Shown: positions 5,774 to 15,010, counted from the first letter of the stretch. The stretch is 27,244 nt of DNA from JBHHXG01 sp046756985 (GCA_046756985.1 JBHHXG010000020.1:1-27244), one strand, 5' to 3'. A program made the numbers and translations. The notes: generated by a model from the sequence alone, not told the origin.

Positions 5774-6370
5774 TTAAGCAGGCAGTTCATTTAGCAGTTC
5801 ATAACGCAATTGATCTATACCCTCTCCCTTCGAGCTGGAGATTGGCAGTGGAGTCAACATGCCGCCGAGGGTCTGGGTCATTTCACGCAAGCGCTTTGTC
5901 CGAGCGTTGCCGGAAAGCTTGTCCGCCTTGGTGGCTACGGGAAGCCAGCGGATACCCTCGGCATTAAGCCACGCAATGAGTTGCAAATCATCGGGTTTCG
6001 GTCCATGCCGGATATCGAGCAGCATCAGCACCAGCGACAGTGTACTGGTATGGAGCAGATAACCTTCAATCAGTGCCGCCCAGCGCTGCTGCTCTTTTTT
6101 CGATGCGCGCGCAAAGCCATAACCCGGCAGGTCCACAATCAATAACCGTTCATCAACCTCAAAAAGATTTAACAGCCGCGTGCAGCCCGGGCTTTTGGAT
6201 GTCTTGACCAGATTTTTCCTGCCAAACAGCGCATTGAGCAGTGAGGACTTGCCGACATTGGAATGCCCGGCCACGGCAATCTCGGGCAAGGCATGTGCGG
6301 GAAACTGCCGCCCATCAGCAACCGATTGCACAAAACGGCAGTTGGCCCATTGCAGCTCGTGAGTGGACAT
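5774..6370 (-). CDS. engB: Ribosome biogenesis GTP-binding protein EngB (YihA/YsxC)
   Basis: A 198-residue TRAFAC-class GTPase needed for large ribosomal subunit assembly. The P-loop GHSNVGKSSLLNAL, the switch segment around TSKSPGCTR, the G3 motif DLPGYGFA and the G4 motif TKADKL are all in order, and the G5 region is near SSSKGEG. The frame extends to 6451, but ATG at 6370 (MSTHELQW) gives the standard family length of about 200 residues. No strong ribosome binding site is visible at either start. It faces away from dusB across a 94-base promoter region and converges on nnrS. Confidence 0.95.
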   Translation of the reverse strand: MSTHELQWANCRFVQSVADGRQFPAHALPEIAVAGHSNVGKSSLLNALFGRKNLVKTSKSPGCTRLLNLFEVDERLLIVDLPGYGFARASKKEQQRWAALIEGYLLHTSTLSLVLMLLDIRHGPKPDDLQLIAWLNAEGIRWLPVATKADKLSGNARTKRLREMTQTLGGMLTPLPISSSKGEGIDQLRYELLNELPA

Positions 6371-6438
6371 GTGGCAACGATGACCGGCACCGTCCCGGCA
6401 GGCAAGCGCAAAGCACTGGCGCAAATGCACAAATGGCG

Positions 6439-6444
6439 TATAAT
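6439..6444 (+). promoter_or_regulatory. Perfect -10 element (TATAAT) of the dusB-ntrBC promoter
   Basis: TATAAT lies 20 bases before the dusB ATG. The -35 position at 17-base spacing reads CTGGCG, a poor match to TTGACA (3 of 6). The predicted start is about 12 bases before the ATG, so the leader would be very short. Confidence 0.5.
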
Positions 6445-6464
6445 TGCACATTTTTTAGGCATCT

Positions 6465-7502
6465 ATGAATAATACCCAGCAGAATACTGCAACGATACCC
6501 CTGCGACCGGGCTTTACGCTCGGCACGCACCGCATTGATCCCCCGCTGGTGCTGGCACCGATGGCCGGCATTACCGACCTGCCGTTTCGCCGTATTTGCA
6601 GGCGTTTTGGCGTCGGCCTTGTCGTGACTGAAATGATTGCCTCGCGGGCTGTGGATATGGGGCGCGAGCGTACCCGGCGCATGGCCGAGCTAGGCGAGGA
6701 CGAACACCCAGCCGCCATCCAGATCGCCGGTTCTGAGCCGAAATTTGTCACAGAAGCAGCCCGCTGGGCTGTAGAACAGGGCGCTGATTTTGTCGATATC
6801 AATATGGGCTGCCCGGTCAAGAAAATCTGCAAGCAGGTTGCCGGCTCAGCCATGCTGAAGGATGAACGCCTTGTCGCCCGCGTACTTGAAGCCACCGTCG
6901 GGGCCGTGGATATTCCGGTGACGCTGAAAATCCGCACCGGCTGGGATGATAAAACAAAGAACGTTGAACGCATTGCCAGAATCGCCGAAGAATGCGGCAT
7001 CCGGATGCTGACCGTGCACGGACGTACACGCGCACAGATGTTTCATGGCCATGCCAACCGGGAAGACATCGGCCGCGCCAAGGCGGCGGTTTCCATCCCT
7101 GTGATTGGCAATGGCGATATTGTGGATGCGGAGAGTGCGCGCGAAATGGTGCGTATTTCCGGCTGTGACGGCGTCATGGTCGGCCGTGCCGTGCAGGGCA
7201 ACCCGTGGGTGTTAGCCGAGGTGCGGGCAGCGCTGATGAATGAAGCAGCACCCCCCGTGCCAACGCCTTTTGAACGCTGGCAGATTGCGCATGAACACCT
7301 GCTGCTGATGGCTGAACACCATGGCATTGCCACCGCATCAAAACTTGCCCGAAAACATGTCATCTGGTACAGCAAGGGCCTGCGTGGCTCGTCTGAATTC
7401 CGCAGCCATTTCCAGACCATCCCGGACTGGACGAAACAAATCGAAGCAGCCAAGGCATATTTTCTGGGCATCACGGAATGGCAGCAGGCCCATGCTGCAT
7501 GA
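6465..7502 (+). CDS. dusB: tRNA-dihydrouridine synthase DusB (NifR3 family)
   Basis: FMN-dependent enzyme that reduces specific uridines in the tRNA D-loop to dihydrouridine. The 345-residue product has the TIM-barrel start LVLAPMAGITDLPFRR, the FMN/substrate segment INMGCPVKKICKQVAGSAML containing the catalytic Cys, the TVHGRTRAQ motif, and the phosphate-binding region GNGDI and GVMVGRAVQGNPW. The C-terminal helical domain contains RKHVIWYSKGL. It is the first gene of a dusB-ntrB-ntrC operon, the arrangement known as nifR3-ntrB-ntrC in Rhodobacter and relatives. The ntrB start lies inside its last codons. Confidence 0.95.
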   Translation: MNNTQQNTATIPLRPGFTLGTHRIDPPLVLAPMAGITDLPFRRICRRFGVGLVVTEMIASRAVDMGRERTRRMAELGEDEHPAAIQIAGSEPKFVTEAARWAVEQGADFVDINMGCPVKKICKQVAGSAMLKDERLVARVLEATVGAVDIPVTLKIRTGWDDKTKNVERIARIAEECGIRMLTVHGRTRAQMFHGHANREDIGRAKAAVSIPVIGNGDIVDAESAREMVRISGCDGVMVGRAVQGNPWVLAEVRAALMNEAAPPVPTPFERWQIAHEHLLLMAEHHGIATASKLARKHVIWYSKGLRGSSEFRSHFQTIPDWTKQIEAAKAYFLGITEWQQAHAA

Positions 7503-8502
7503 TTCCATTCCGATCTCTTCACTGCCGCTGCCGCTGCTGCTGCTGGATACCGAAGGGCGCATTGTAAACGCCAACATGGCTGCACAGGAGCAACTGGGCG
7601 CATCTGCCGCAAAACTCATGGGCCTGCATCTAACCAAACTGTTTGCGCCTGAATCTGCAGTTGAAAACGTGCTTGAGCGTGTCCGCGGACAGCTCGAAAG
7701 TATTTCCGATCATAGTCTGAGTCATCGTATAAGCAGCCAGCCTTTTTCCCTGCATATCAGCGCATCCGATACTGGCCTGGCAGCCATTCTGCTGCCGGAG
7801 ATCAACCGCCATGAAGTTGAGCAACAGTCCAGGCGCCAGGAAATGGCGGAAGCAGTGGCGCGTATCGCCCTGGAAATGGCCCATGAGGTCAAAAACCCGT
7901 TGGCCGCGCTGCGCGGCGCGGCGCAATGGCTTGCCGAACATTCAACGTCGGAAGACACCGGCGATACGACCCGGCACATTCTTGCTGAAGTGGACCGTAT
8001 CCGGGAACGAATCGATGCCTTCCTTCAACTGGGGCCGCGCGCCAACGTGGACATGACGGCCATTAACATTCATACGATTCTTGATGAAGTCAGTATCGCT
8101 GACCGGGGTATTCTGATCAGGCGGGTTTATGACCCCAGCCTGCCTGAGATACTCGCTCATCCTGCCCGGCTGCGGCAGGCATTTGAAAATCTCTGGCGCA
8201 ACGCCCTAGAGGCTGATGGCAGTTATATTGAATGGCAAACGCGGGTTGCAGCGACAGCACAACTGCCGAAACATAATGGGCCAGTCATGGAAGTCAGCAT
8301 TACCAATGACGGGGCTCCTATTCCCGGAGATCTGCACGCCCGGCTCTTTGAGCCTTATATGACGAACAAACAGCGGGGCAGCGGTCTGGGGCTCGCCATC
8401 GTCGAACGTGTCATGCTGGAACATGATGGCCGCGTACAAGTGAGCTCTGAACAGGGACGCACGCGTTTTACACTGCACCTACCGATAAGGAATCCATCCT
8501 GA
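7492..8502 (+). CDS. ntrB: Nitrogen regulation sensor histidine kinase NtrB (GlnL)
   Basis: Cytosolic kinase/phosphatase partner of NtrC, 336 aa from ATG at 7492, overlapping the end of dusB by 11 bases. Residues about 8-105 form a PAS-like sensor domain without transmembrane helices. The H-box is MAHEVKNPLAALRG with phospho-acceptor His131. An N-box-like segment (FENLWRNALEA), a G1 box (NDGAPIP) and a G2 box (GSGLGLAI) complete the ATPase domain. The frame extends upstream into dusB as far as 7321, but homology begins only after 7492. The stop overlaps the ntrC ATG (TGATG). Known relatives respond to PII proteins and glutamine status; no PII gene is in the window. Confidence 0.93.
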   Translation: MLHDSIPISSLPLPLLLLDTEGRIVNANMAAQEQLGASAAKLMGLHLTKLFAPESAVENVLERVRGQLESISDHSLSHRISSQPFSLHISASDTGLAAILLPEINRHEVEQQSRRQEMAEAVARIALEMAHEVKNPLAALRGAAQWLAEHSTSEDTGDTTRHILAEVDRIRERIDAFLQLGPRANVDMTAINIHTILDEVSIADRGILIRRVYDPSLPEILAHPARLRQAFENLWRNALEADGSYIEWQTRVAATAQLPKHNGPVMEVSITNDGAPIPGDLHARLFEPYMTNKQRGSGLGLAIVERVMLEHDGRVQVSSEQGRTRFTLHLPIRNPS

Positions 8503-9899
8503 TGCGAGCGCTGGTAGTCGATGACGATCAGGGTATCCGCTGGGTGCTGGCCCGTGTTCTGCAGGAAGAGGGCTTTGAGGTTGTTCAGGCCGAAAACTTG
8601 ACTGAAGCCAAGGCCGCCATCGGTAAAAATGACATGGATATCGTATTTCTTGATGTTTACCTGCCAGATGGCAACGGTATGGAGATGCTGGAATCCGGGG
8701 CTTTTACGATGCCTGTTGTGTTGTTGACGGCCGAAACCACGTTCGATCATGCGGCCCAAGCCTATCATGTTGGCGCTATGGAGTATCTGCCCAAACCGTT
8801 CGACCTGGATGAGGTGCGCCAACTGGCCGGACGTGTCAAGCCGCAGCAGGACATTGTCCCAAAGAAGGCTGCATCGGCGCAAGAACTGATTATCGGCAGA
8901 AGTCCGGCCATGCAACAGCTGTTCCGCATACTTGGACGGGTTGCGGCTTCGGATTTGACGGTGCTGATTACCGGCGAATCCGGTACAGGCAAGGAGCTTG
9001 TCGCCCGCGCTCTGCATGAGCGAAGCCAGCGAAGCACAGGCCCGTTCATCGCCATTAACACAGCGGCCATCCCTGCCGAGCTTCTTGAGGCAGAACTGTT
9101 TGGCCACGAAAAGGGAGCATTCACCGGTGCCGACCGTACGAGAGCCGGCCGTTTTGAGCAGGCGGACGGTGGCACCCTGTTTCTCGATGAGATTGGTGAT
9201 ATGCCTTTATCCCTGCAGGTAAAATTGTTGCGCGTGCTCGAAGAGGGAAGGGCGCAGCGTGTGGGAAGCAGCCAGCCCCGCATGGTCAACGTCCGTCTGC
9301 TGGCCGCCACCCACCAGAACCTGCAAATGAAAATCCGGAAAGGGGAATTCCGCGAAGACCTGTATTACCGCCTGAATGTCATTCCGGTGCATATTCCGCC
9401 ATTGCGCGAGCGCCAGGATGACATCCAGGAACTGGCTGAACATCTGCTGATGCAGGCTGCGGAAGCACTTGACATGAATGCACCCATTTTGCTGGATAAT
9501 GCAGTGGACCTGCTAAAAAATTATGAGTGGCACGGCAATGTACGCGAATTGAAGAATGTGATGCGGCGTCTGGCTATATTAACGCCGGGAGCAAGTATCA
9601 CGCTCTCCGATGTAGCCCTGGCTCTTGGTCATCGCGATAATACTGATCAACAGGAAGAAATGCTCTCCGATGCGGTCACACGCTGTACCAAGCAATATTT
9701 CAACCAGTTGGGCTATGCGGAAGCAACAAACCTGCATCGCCACGTGCTGGAGCAGGTTGAACCGCCACTGTTGATCCTTGCGCTAGAGCGCTGTCATGGC
9801 AATCAGATCAAGGTGGCGGAGATGTTGGGCCTGAATCGCAACACAGTGCGCAAGCTGCTGCGTAAATACGAAATCAACCCGCAGTATTTTCGAGACTAG
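8502..9899 (+). CDS. ntrC: Sigma-54-dependent response regulator NtrC (GlnG)
   Basis: A 465-residue enhancer-binding activator. The receiver domain (1-120) has the acidic pocket at Asp8/Asp9, phospho-acceptor Asp51 (FLDVYLPDG) and the Lys of PKPF. The AAA+ domain starts about residue 130 with Walker A GESGTGKE, the sigma-54 contact loop GAFTGA, Walker B GGTLFLDEIGDM and the arginine-finger region LYYRLNVIPVHIPPLRER. The C-terminus is a Fis-type helix-turn-helix (GNQIKVAEMLGLNRNTVRKLLRKY). AAGGA lies eight bases before the ATG. It should activate nitrogen-assimilation promoters with sigma-54; no obvious target promoter was found in this window. Confidence 0.95.
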   Translation: MRALVVDDDQGIRWVLARVLQEEGFEVVQAENLTEAKAAIGKNDMDIVFLDVYLPDGNGMEMLESGAFTMPVVLLTAETTFDHAAQAYHVGAMEYLPKPFDLDEVRQLAGRVKPQQDIVPKKAASAQELIIGRSPAMQQLFRILGRVAASDLTVLITGESGTGKELVARALHERSQRSTGPFIAINTAAIPAELLEAELFGHEKGAFTGADRTRAGRFEQADGGTLFLDEIGDMPLSLQVKLLRVLEEGRAQRVGSSQPRMVNVRLLAATHQNLQMKIRKGEFREDLYYRLNVIPVHIPPLRERQDDIQELAEHLLMQAAEALDMNAPILLDNAVDLLKNYEWHGNVRELKNVMRRLAILTPGASITLSDVALALGHRDNTDQQEEMLSDAVTRCTKQYFNQLGYAEATNLHRHVLEQVEPPLLILALERCHGNQIKVAEMLGLNRNTVRKLLRKYEINPQYFRD

Positions 9900-9952
9900 C
9901 TGTTTGTTCTCTGGCCGCCCGGCATAGCAGAGCAAATATGTGCTGCGAATAA

Positions 9953-10432
9953 TCAGACGGTGCTGGCTTCCAGATAATCCAATAAACGGACCGCATTTTC
10001 CGAAAGCATCGCATAAGCGATTTCAAAACCATCGGGGCCGCCATAGTACGGATCGGGTACATCCGGAATCACCTTCCGCTCCGGTTCAAACTGGCGCATC
10101 ATCAGCACTTTCTTCTCGGGAACACCCATGGCAAGCAGATCGGCACGGTTATCATAGTCCATGGCTACAAACCAGTCCCAGTCATCCATATTCTCCATGG
10201 TAATCTGTTGTGCCCTGTGCCGGCTTAAATCCAGGCCATGGGTACGCGCAGTTTCCGCCGAGCGTGGATCGGCACCGCCGCCAATATGCCAGCTGCCTGT
10301 GCCGGCGGATGCAAAATGGAAATGCCCATCCAGCCCCCGGTCCGACGCATGGCCTCTGACAATTGCCTCAGCCAGCGGCGAACGGCAGATATTGCCCAGG
10401 CAGACAAACAGTACTCGAACCGGTTCAGCCAT
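9953..10432 (-). CDS. Low-molecular-weight protein tyrosine phosphatase
   Basis: A 159-residue cysteine phosphatase. The P-loop lies at the very N-terminus (VLFVCLGNICRSPLAE, CX5R consensus) and the general-acid loop VPDPYYGG is near the C-terminus. Both catalytic motifs are intact. The frame continues upstream to 10501, but ATG at 10432 puts the P-loop at the usual position and leaves only an 8-base overlap with tsaB. It is the last gene of the galU-tsaB unit. LMW-PTPs next to a nucleotide-sugar gene such as galU often act on bacterial tyrosine kinases in exopolysaccharide control, but no kinase is in this window and stand-alone enzymes are common. Confidence 0.92.
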   Translation of the reverse strand: MAEPVRVLFVCLGNICRSPLAEAIVRGHASDRGLDGHFHFASAGTGSWHIGGGADPRSAETARTHGLDLSRHRAQQITMENMDDWDWFVAMDYDNRADLLAMGVPEKKVLMMRQFEPERKVIPDVPDPYYGGPDGFEIAYAMLSENAVRLLDYLEASTV

Positions 10433-11072
10433 GCCCTGCGTTCCTCTCCGCCTGCGATGGTTGCAAATAAGCTGGCTGCGTATACGTTGGCAGCGTATCA
10501 ATGGCTGTCGTCTGCAGCTGATGCAACACCATATCCGCCAGCGCTTCTGCTCTGTTCTTTACCAGTGGCTGTTGTTGCCAGCCGTTTAATGTCCATGTAG
10601 GTGTGCCATGGCAAACAAAGGAAGCGGGCGGCAGGGTCTCAACCTGAATCCACGGCATACATGTATCCGCCTGCGTGGCGTCATGCTTCCGGTAACAGCC
10701 GACATAAGCCTCTTCGGCGCGCGCATCTTCCAGCACCCATGTTTCATCCACACTGGCAGCCTGGGCCGCTGTAATCGCCAGTGACGAAAGCGACAACAGT
10801 GGTCGTTTCAGACTTGCATTCATTCCTGCCAGTGATGCAGCTGTCACGCGCACACCCGTGAACGATCCTGGCCCGATACCCAGCGCCAGCAACGCCAGGG
10901 ACTGCCATGTCAGGGAGGCCTGCTGCAACAGATGTTCACACATTGGCAATATGGTCTGTGAATGCGGTTTTGATTCGGGGCTTTCGGCATAAAACCGCTG
11001 ATCATTACCAAGTATCAGAGTTGCGGCTGCCGGGCCAAATGCAGCATCCAGCGCCAGAACAGGAAAACTCAC
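10425..11072 (-). CDS. tsaB: tRNA threonylcarbamoyladenosine biosynthesis protein TsaB
   Basis: A 215-residue ASKHA-fold protein (YeaZ family) that partners TsaD and TsaE to make t6A at position 37 of ANN-decoding tRNAs. It has the typical N-terminus VLALDAAF, the KPHSQTILPM segment and the diagnostic motif IGPGSFTGVRVTAASLAG. The C-terminal half is diverged, as usual in the family. Its ATG overlaps the galU stop (ATGA) and its end overlaps the phosphatase start, so the three genes are translationally linked. A divergent TsaC/Sua5-like gene is about 4.4 kb away in the same direction. Confidence 0.9.
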   Translation of the reverse strand: MSFPVLALDAAFGPAAATLILGNDQRFYAESPESKPHSQTILPMCEHLLQQASLTWQSLALLALGIGPGSFTGVRVTAASLAGMNASLKRPLLSLSSLAITAAQAASVDETWVLEDARAEEAYVGCYRKHDATQADTCMPWIQVETLPPASFVCHGTPTWTLNGWQQQPLVKNRAEALADMVLHQLQTTAIDTLPTYTQPAYLQPSQAERNAGHG

Positions 11073-11932
11073 AGAGATTGTGTCAGCAGTGCCCGCATGG
11101 CCTCGGCATATTCGGGATGGCGCAGGCCCAGAGCCACATTGGCCATCAGAAAACCCAGTGGGTTGCCAGCATCGACGCGTTCCCCTTCCACGATAACGCC
11201 ATATACCGGTTCTTTGCTGGCCAAGCGGGCAATCGCATCGGTCAGTTGAATCTCCCCCTCAGCACCCGCTTTGGTTTCAGACAGCAGATCAAAAAGCCGT
11301 GGTGTAAAGATATAACGACCGATAATCGCCAGATCAGAGGGTGCTTGGTCGGGGGCGGGTTTTTCCACCATGTCCGTCAGGCGCAGCAACCCGTCTTCTC
11401 TATGCGCAGTAACAATACCGTAGCGGCTGATCTCATCCTGGGACACACGTGCAAGGCCAATGACCGAGACACCCGTCTTTTCATGAATGCTGCGCAGTTG
11501 CTGCATGGCAGGTATGTCGCTGATAATCAACTCATCGGCAAGCGTGACACCAAAACACTCATCGCCCACCCAGGGTGCTGCGCATAACACCGCGTGGCCA
11601 AGCCCCATCGCCTGTTTCTGGCGGATATAGGCGACATTTGCCATGCGTGCGACGTATGACACTTTTTCATACAACGCGGTTTTGCCTGCCTGTCTCAGGT
11701 TGGCTTCCAATTCTGTTGAAATATCAAAATGATCTTCAATGGCGCGCTTGCCGCGGCCAGTGACCATGACGATATCCTCCATACCGGCGGCCAGCGCTTC
11801 CTCAACGCCGTATTGAATCAGCGGACGATCCACAATCGTCAGCATTTCCTTGGGCGTTGCCTTGGTTGCCGGCAAAAACCGCGTTCCCATCCCTGCTGCG
11901 GGAAAAACGATTTTACGAAGTTGTTGCGTCAT
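11069..11932 (-). CDS. galU: UTP-glucose-1-phosphate uridylyltransferase GalU
   Basis: A 287-residue nucleotidyltransferase that makes UDP-glucose for envelope polysaccharides. The N-terminal signature FPAAGMGTRFLPATKATPKEM carries the Gly-rich loop and catalytic Lys/Arg residues. The downstream segments MVTGRGKRAIEDHFD, VEKP and GEIQLTDAI are also in their family positions. Length is normal. ATG at 11932 begins the protein directly at the sugar-nucleotide fold. It lies 63 bases after the ccsA stop and may be transcribed from its own promoter or by read-through. Confidence 0.95.
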   Translation of the reverse strand: MTQQLRKIVFPAAGMGTRFLPATKATPKEMLTIVDRPLIQYGVEEALAAGMEDIVMVTGRGKRAIEDHFDISTELEANLRQAGKTALYEKVSYVARMANVAYIRQKQAMGLGHAVLCAAPWVGDECFGVTLADELIISDIPAMQQLRSIHEKTGVSVIGLARVSQDEISRYGIVTAHREDGLLRLTDMVEKPAPDQAPSDLAIIGRYIFTPRLFDLLSETKAGAEGEIQLTDAIARLASKEPVYGVIVEGERVDAGNPLGFLMANVALGLRHPEYAEAMRALLTQSL

Positions 11933-11995
11933 ATGCCCAGAATACTTGTTCGCACTGTAATGGCAAAGAATCGGCGGGCAGCATGCCTGCCGTTT

Positions 11996-13240
11996 TTAGC
12001 TCAGACGGCCGTAGGAATGCAGGCCGGAAAGGTACATATTGACGCCGACAAAACAGAACAGTGTCACCAGAAATCCTGCTACGGCCCACCATGCAAGCGC
12101 CCTGCCATGCCAGCCATGCGAAACACGGGCATGCAGATAAGCGCCATACACCAGCCATACAATCAGCGCCCAGGTCTCTTTCGGGTCCCATGACCAGTAG
12201 CCGCCCCATGCTTCGGCAGCCCATGCCGCGCCAAGAATGGTTGCCAGTGTAAAGGCGGGAAAACCGATGGCCACTGCTTTATAAGCGAGCAAATCAAGTT
12301 GTTCCAGTGTTGGGAAGATGGCCAACAGCCGGGTATTCTCCGCGCCCTGATGTTCCAGACGATAACGCACCAGGTAAGCCATCCCCGCACCACAGGCAAC
12401 GGCAAATGCGCCATAGCCGACAAAATTCATCGGCACATGAATCTTCATCCAGTAGGACTGCAGTGCCGGCACCAGCGGTTTGATATCTGCCTGCCCGACT
12501 GAATCCAGCCAGACGCCGAAAAACACACCGGCGGCAATAATGCTCATGACAAAGGCGCCCATGGCCCGTGCCTGATAGCGGCGTTCCAGCGTCAGGTAAA
12601 CGGCGCCTGTAATACAGAACAGTAAAATAAATACTTCATACAGATTGGAAACCGGCGCATGGCCAATCTCCATATCAATCAGATAGGACTCATGCCAGCG
12701 CAGCAGAAGCGCAGCGCCACCGGTAAAGACACCGCTCCAGGCTGTCCACGTTGCCAACCCACCGATGAATGATTCCGGAGCAAACAGATAGGCGATATAG
12801 CAAACAGCGGAAAATAAAAGCAGAACGTTCATGGTCATAACCACACGACCGGAAAGCAGGTTGGACTGATCTTCATATGAAATCAGGGACTGATGCGGTT
12901 CAAATTGTGCCAGTAACGCCGTCAGAATCAGCATCAATACCGCACCATCCAGCCAAGGCACAATATTGCCTGCTGCTTTTGACTCGATGACATGTGGCCG
13001 GATTGTACTTAGCATCGCAGCTCCACCAAGGCCGAGCAACGCGCCGGTTCCGCCCCATATGATTCCCTGCATGCTCAGCAGCTGGAACAGATAGGCATCC
13101 TCGTTATAGCCGCCGCTTCCGAAAACAGCCAAAGCCGCCGCCCCGGTAATAAAGCCAATATATGTCCAGTAACGCACATATGCCCAGCGTCCCGTAGTTA
13201 GAGTATCCAGAATGCCTTGTTCAGCGACGATGACGGTCAT
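11996..13240 (-). CDS. ccsA: Cytochrome c biogenesis protein CcsA (ResC), system II
   Basis: Polytopic membrane protein, 414 aa, forming the haem-handling half of the system II cytochrome c synthetase. The WWD-domain signature WGGYWSWDPKETWALIVWL lies in the C-terminal half, followed by conserved His residues in AYLHARVSHGWHG and the last-helix segment VGVNMYLSGLHSYG. An extra N-terminal hydrophobic section (about residues 20-165) makes it longer than a minimal CcsA. Its start overlaps the resB stop by four bases (ATGA). With resB it ligates haem to CxxCH apocytochromes such as the two cytochromes encoded nearby. Confidence 0.93.
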   Translation of the reverse strand: MTVIVAEQGILDTLTTGRWAYVRYWTYIGFITGAAALAVFGSGGYNEDAYLFQLLSMQGIIWGGTGALLGLGGAAMLSTIRPHVIESKAAGNIVPWLDGAVLMLILTALLAQFEPHQSLISYEDQSNLLSGRVVMTMNVLLLFSAVCYIAYLFAPESFIGGLATWTAWSGVFTGGAALLLRWHESYLIDMEIGHAPVSNLYEVFILLFCITGAVYLTLERRYQARAMGAFVMSIIAAGVFFGVWLDSVGQADIKPLVPALQSYWMKIHVPMNFVGYGAFAVACGAGMAYLVRYRLEHQGAENTRLLAIFPTLEQLDLLAYKAVAIGFPAFTLATILGAAWAAEAWGGYWSWDPKETWALIVWLVYGAYLHARVSHGWHGRALAWWAVAGFLVTLFCFVGVNMYLSGLHSYGRLS

Positions 13241-14922
13241 GATGTTCTCCTCAGCAGATATTCTGCCTGCAAGTATGCGTCCAGCTTGCTTAAAAGTTGA
13301 TGAAATTCCTTGTCAAAACCGAGACGATTGCGATTGGTCATACCAGCCAGACTGACACACAGTGCCTTGCCCTCCGGTTCAATCACCAGCCACAACTTGC
13401 GATGTGGCATGTAAAGCATGATACACAGGCCGATAACCAGTATGGCGCTGCCCGCCCAGACCACATTCATACCCGGATCTTCAGCCAGTTGCAAACCGGT
13501 GTAATAAAGCTGTTCATAATCGTCCAGCACCGGAATGACTGGCCATGGCAATCGTGGAATTATCGTCATTGCCTGCAAGGTGCGCAGCCCCATGATCTGG
13601 AATCCAGCCGGACGCTCTTTGCCAAACACATCCCGCATAGCTGCCTTGAATGCCTCAAAGTTCGCTGTCTCATCCCCTGCCTTGTTTTTATCGACACGTC
13701 CCGCAAAGGCGTGAAACAGCTTCCAGTCACTGGCACTGGTAAAATCAAGTCCAAGAAAAAATGGCTCAAAATCCCGCTCTTCACCGCTAAGCGACACCAT
13801 CATCATCATACCCTGATTCTCACCGTCCGACATAAATGGCTGCATGAAGCTTCTGATCTTGGCAGGTTTCAGCCCCGGCCCGCGAATAATGAAATCAACG
13901 GCAGGCCCCAGATCATGAAACTTTTTCACCTCGCCGGCTGCGGCAATATTCTGGACATTGAATGGTTTGAAATCGGTAATTTCCAGTGAAATCCCGGTTT
14001 CCGGATCGGTCCAGGTTTCATAAACCTTGGTGTGGATTGTCGTAATCTGTTTGGAACCATCCAGCTTGAACAGTTTCAGCGTCACATCAGAACCGCCATC
14101 GCCAAAGGAAGCCTGATAAATACGCACACCCTTATAATACAGTGGCTCATTAACAATAATGTCCGAGGTCAGCACTTCCTTGCCCTGATCAATGATAGTC
14201 AGATTGCTGCGAAACTCCTTTGGCGCGCCGGTTGGAAAGAAATCAATGTCGAAACTGTTACAGCGCACTTCAAACGGCATCTGCATATGTTCGACGCTGG
14301 TACCCTTCAGAAAGCTGATATCGCTTGCAGACTTGCCCTCCGGCACTGCCATATTGCCGCGAAAGCCGTACTGCACACTCATCCAGCCACCGATAAGAAT
14401 AACCAGAATGGCGGCATGCACGGAAATATAGCCCCATTTATGGAACCGGCCTTTATCGGCACGCAGATAACTGCGCCCGGCCTCCTGTGTGGATTTTAGC
14501 TCCCAGCCGGGAAAATGCGCCTGCAGTCGCTCACCCAGTTCCTCTGTCGTGATGCGGCTCTCGATACGCCAGTGATGCAGATGATGAAAACGCTTCAGGG
14601 ATTTTTCCGCAATCGTCACCTTGCGACTGCGCATCTCCTTGAGCATGCGCGGTGTATTGCGCCACAGGCATACCGTCAGAGAAACCATCAGAAAACCAAG
14701 CAGCCCCATAAACCACCAGGTGTGGTACATGTCGAAAAGGCCAAGCGAACGAAATGTCCAGTACCAGACGGGGCCGAACTGCTGCAGATAGTCCGCCTGT
14801 TGCTGATTTTGCAACAGCACCGTGCCAATCACCGAGGCCATCGCCAACATCATCAGCAACACGATGGCCAGCGACATGGAGCCCAGACGCAGGAGGAGAG
14901 GCTTTAGTTCAAACTGGAACAT
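13237..14922 (-). CDS. resB: Cytochrome c biogenesis protein ResB (CcsB), system II
   Basis: A 561-residue ResB-family protein, partner of CcsA. It has three N-terminal hydrophobic helices within the first 165 residues (start LGSMSLAIVLLMMLAMASVIG, second WWFMGLLGFLMVSLTV, third WGYISVHAAILVILIGG). A large periplasmic domain follows (about 190-475) and a last helix at about 485-500 (VVWAGSAILVIGLCIMLYMP). This is the standard topology. It lies 88 bases from the cytochrome c gene upstream, from which it is separated by an intrinsic terminator, so the resB-ccsA pair may start its own transcript within 14923-14950. Confidence 0.93.
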   Translation of the reverse strand: MFQFELKPLLLRLGSMSLAIVLLMMLAMASVIGTVLLQNQQQADYLQQFGPVWYWTFRSLGLFDMYHTWWFMGLLGFLMVSLTVCLWRNTPRMLKEMRSRKVTIAEKSLKRFHHLHHWRIESRITTEELGERLQAHFPGWELKSTQEAGRSYLRADKGRFHKWGYISVHAAILVILIGGWMSVQYGFRGNMAVPEGKSASDISFLKGTSVEHMQMPFEVRCNSFDIDFFPTGAPKEFRSNLTIIDQGKEVLTSDIIVNEPLYYKGVRIYQASFGDGGSDVTLKLFKLDGSKQITTIHTKVYETWTDPETGISLEITDFKPFNVQNIAAAGEVKKFHDLGPAVDFIIRGPGLKPAKIRSFMQPFMSDGENQGMMMMVSLSGEERDFEPFFLGLDFTSASDWKLFHAFAGRVDKNKAGDETANFEAFKAAMRDVFGKERPAGFQIMGLRTLQAMTIIPRLPWPVIPVLDDYEQLYYTGLQLAEDPGMNVVWAGSAILVIGLCIMLYMPHRKLWLVIEPEGKALCVSLAGMTNRNRLGFDKEFHQLLSKLDAYLQAEYLLRRTS

Positions 14923-14947
14923 GGCGGCAATCCTAGGTAAAGAACTT

Positions 14948-14979
14948 GAAAAAAGAAGCCCGCTTAAAAACGGGCTTCT
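14948..14979 (-). terminator. Intrinsic terminator downstream of the 110-aa cytochrome c gene
   Basis: AGAAGCCCG (14954-14962) and CGGGCTTCT (14971-14979) form a perfect 9-bp stem with an 8-base loop. On the minus strand the stem runs into six T residues (14954-14949). It lies 32 bases after the cytochrome c stop and before resB. Confidence 0.88.
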
Positions 14980-15010
14980 ATACCTGCAAAAAGAATAAGA
15001 AAAACAGCGA

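Noticed and set aside
11960..11998. Possible terminator between ccsA and galU
   Set aside because: A 5-bp stem (GGCAG/CTGCC) is followed by a T run only on the plus strand, where no gene ends; on the minus strand there is no T tract.
13237..14922. Assignment of the ResB/CcsA pair to system I (Ccm)
   Set aside because: No CcmABCDEFGH genes are present and the ResB topology plus WWD-containing CcsA is the system II arrangement.
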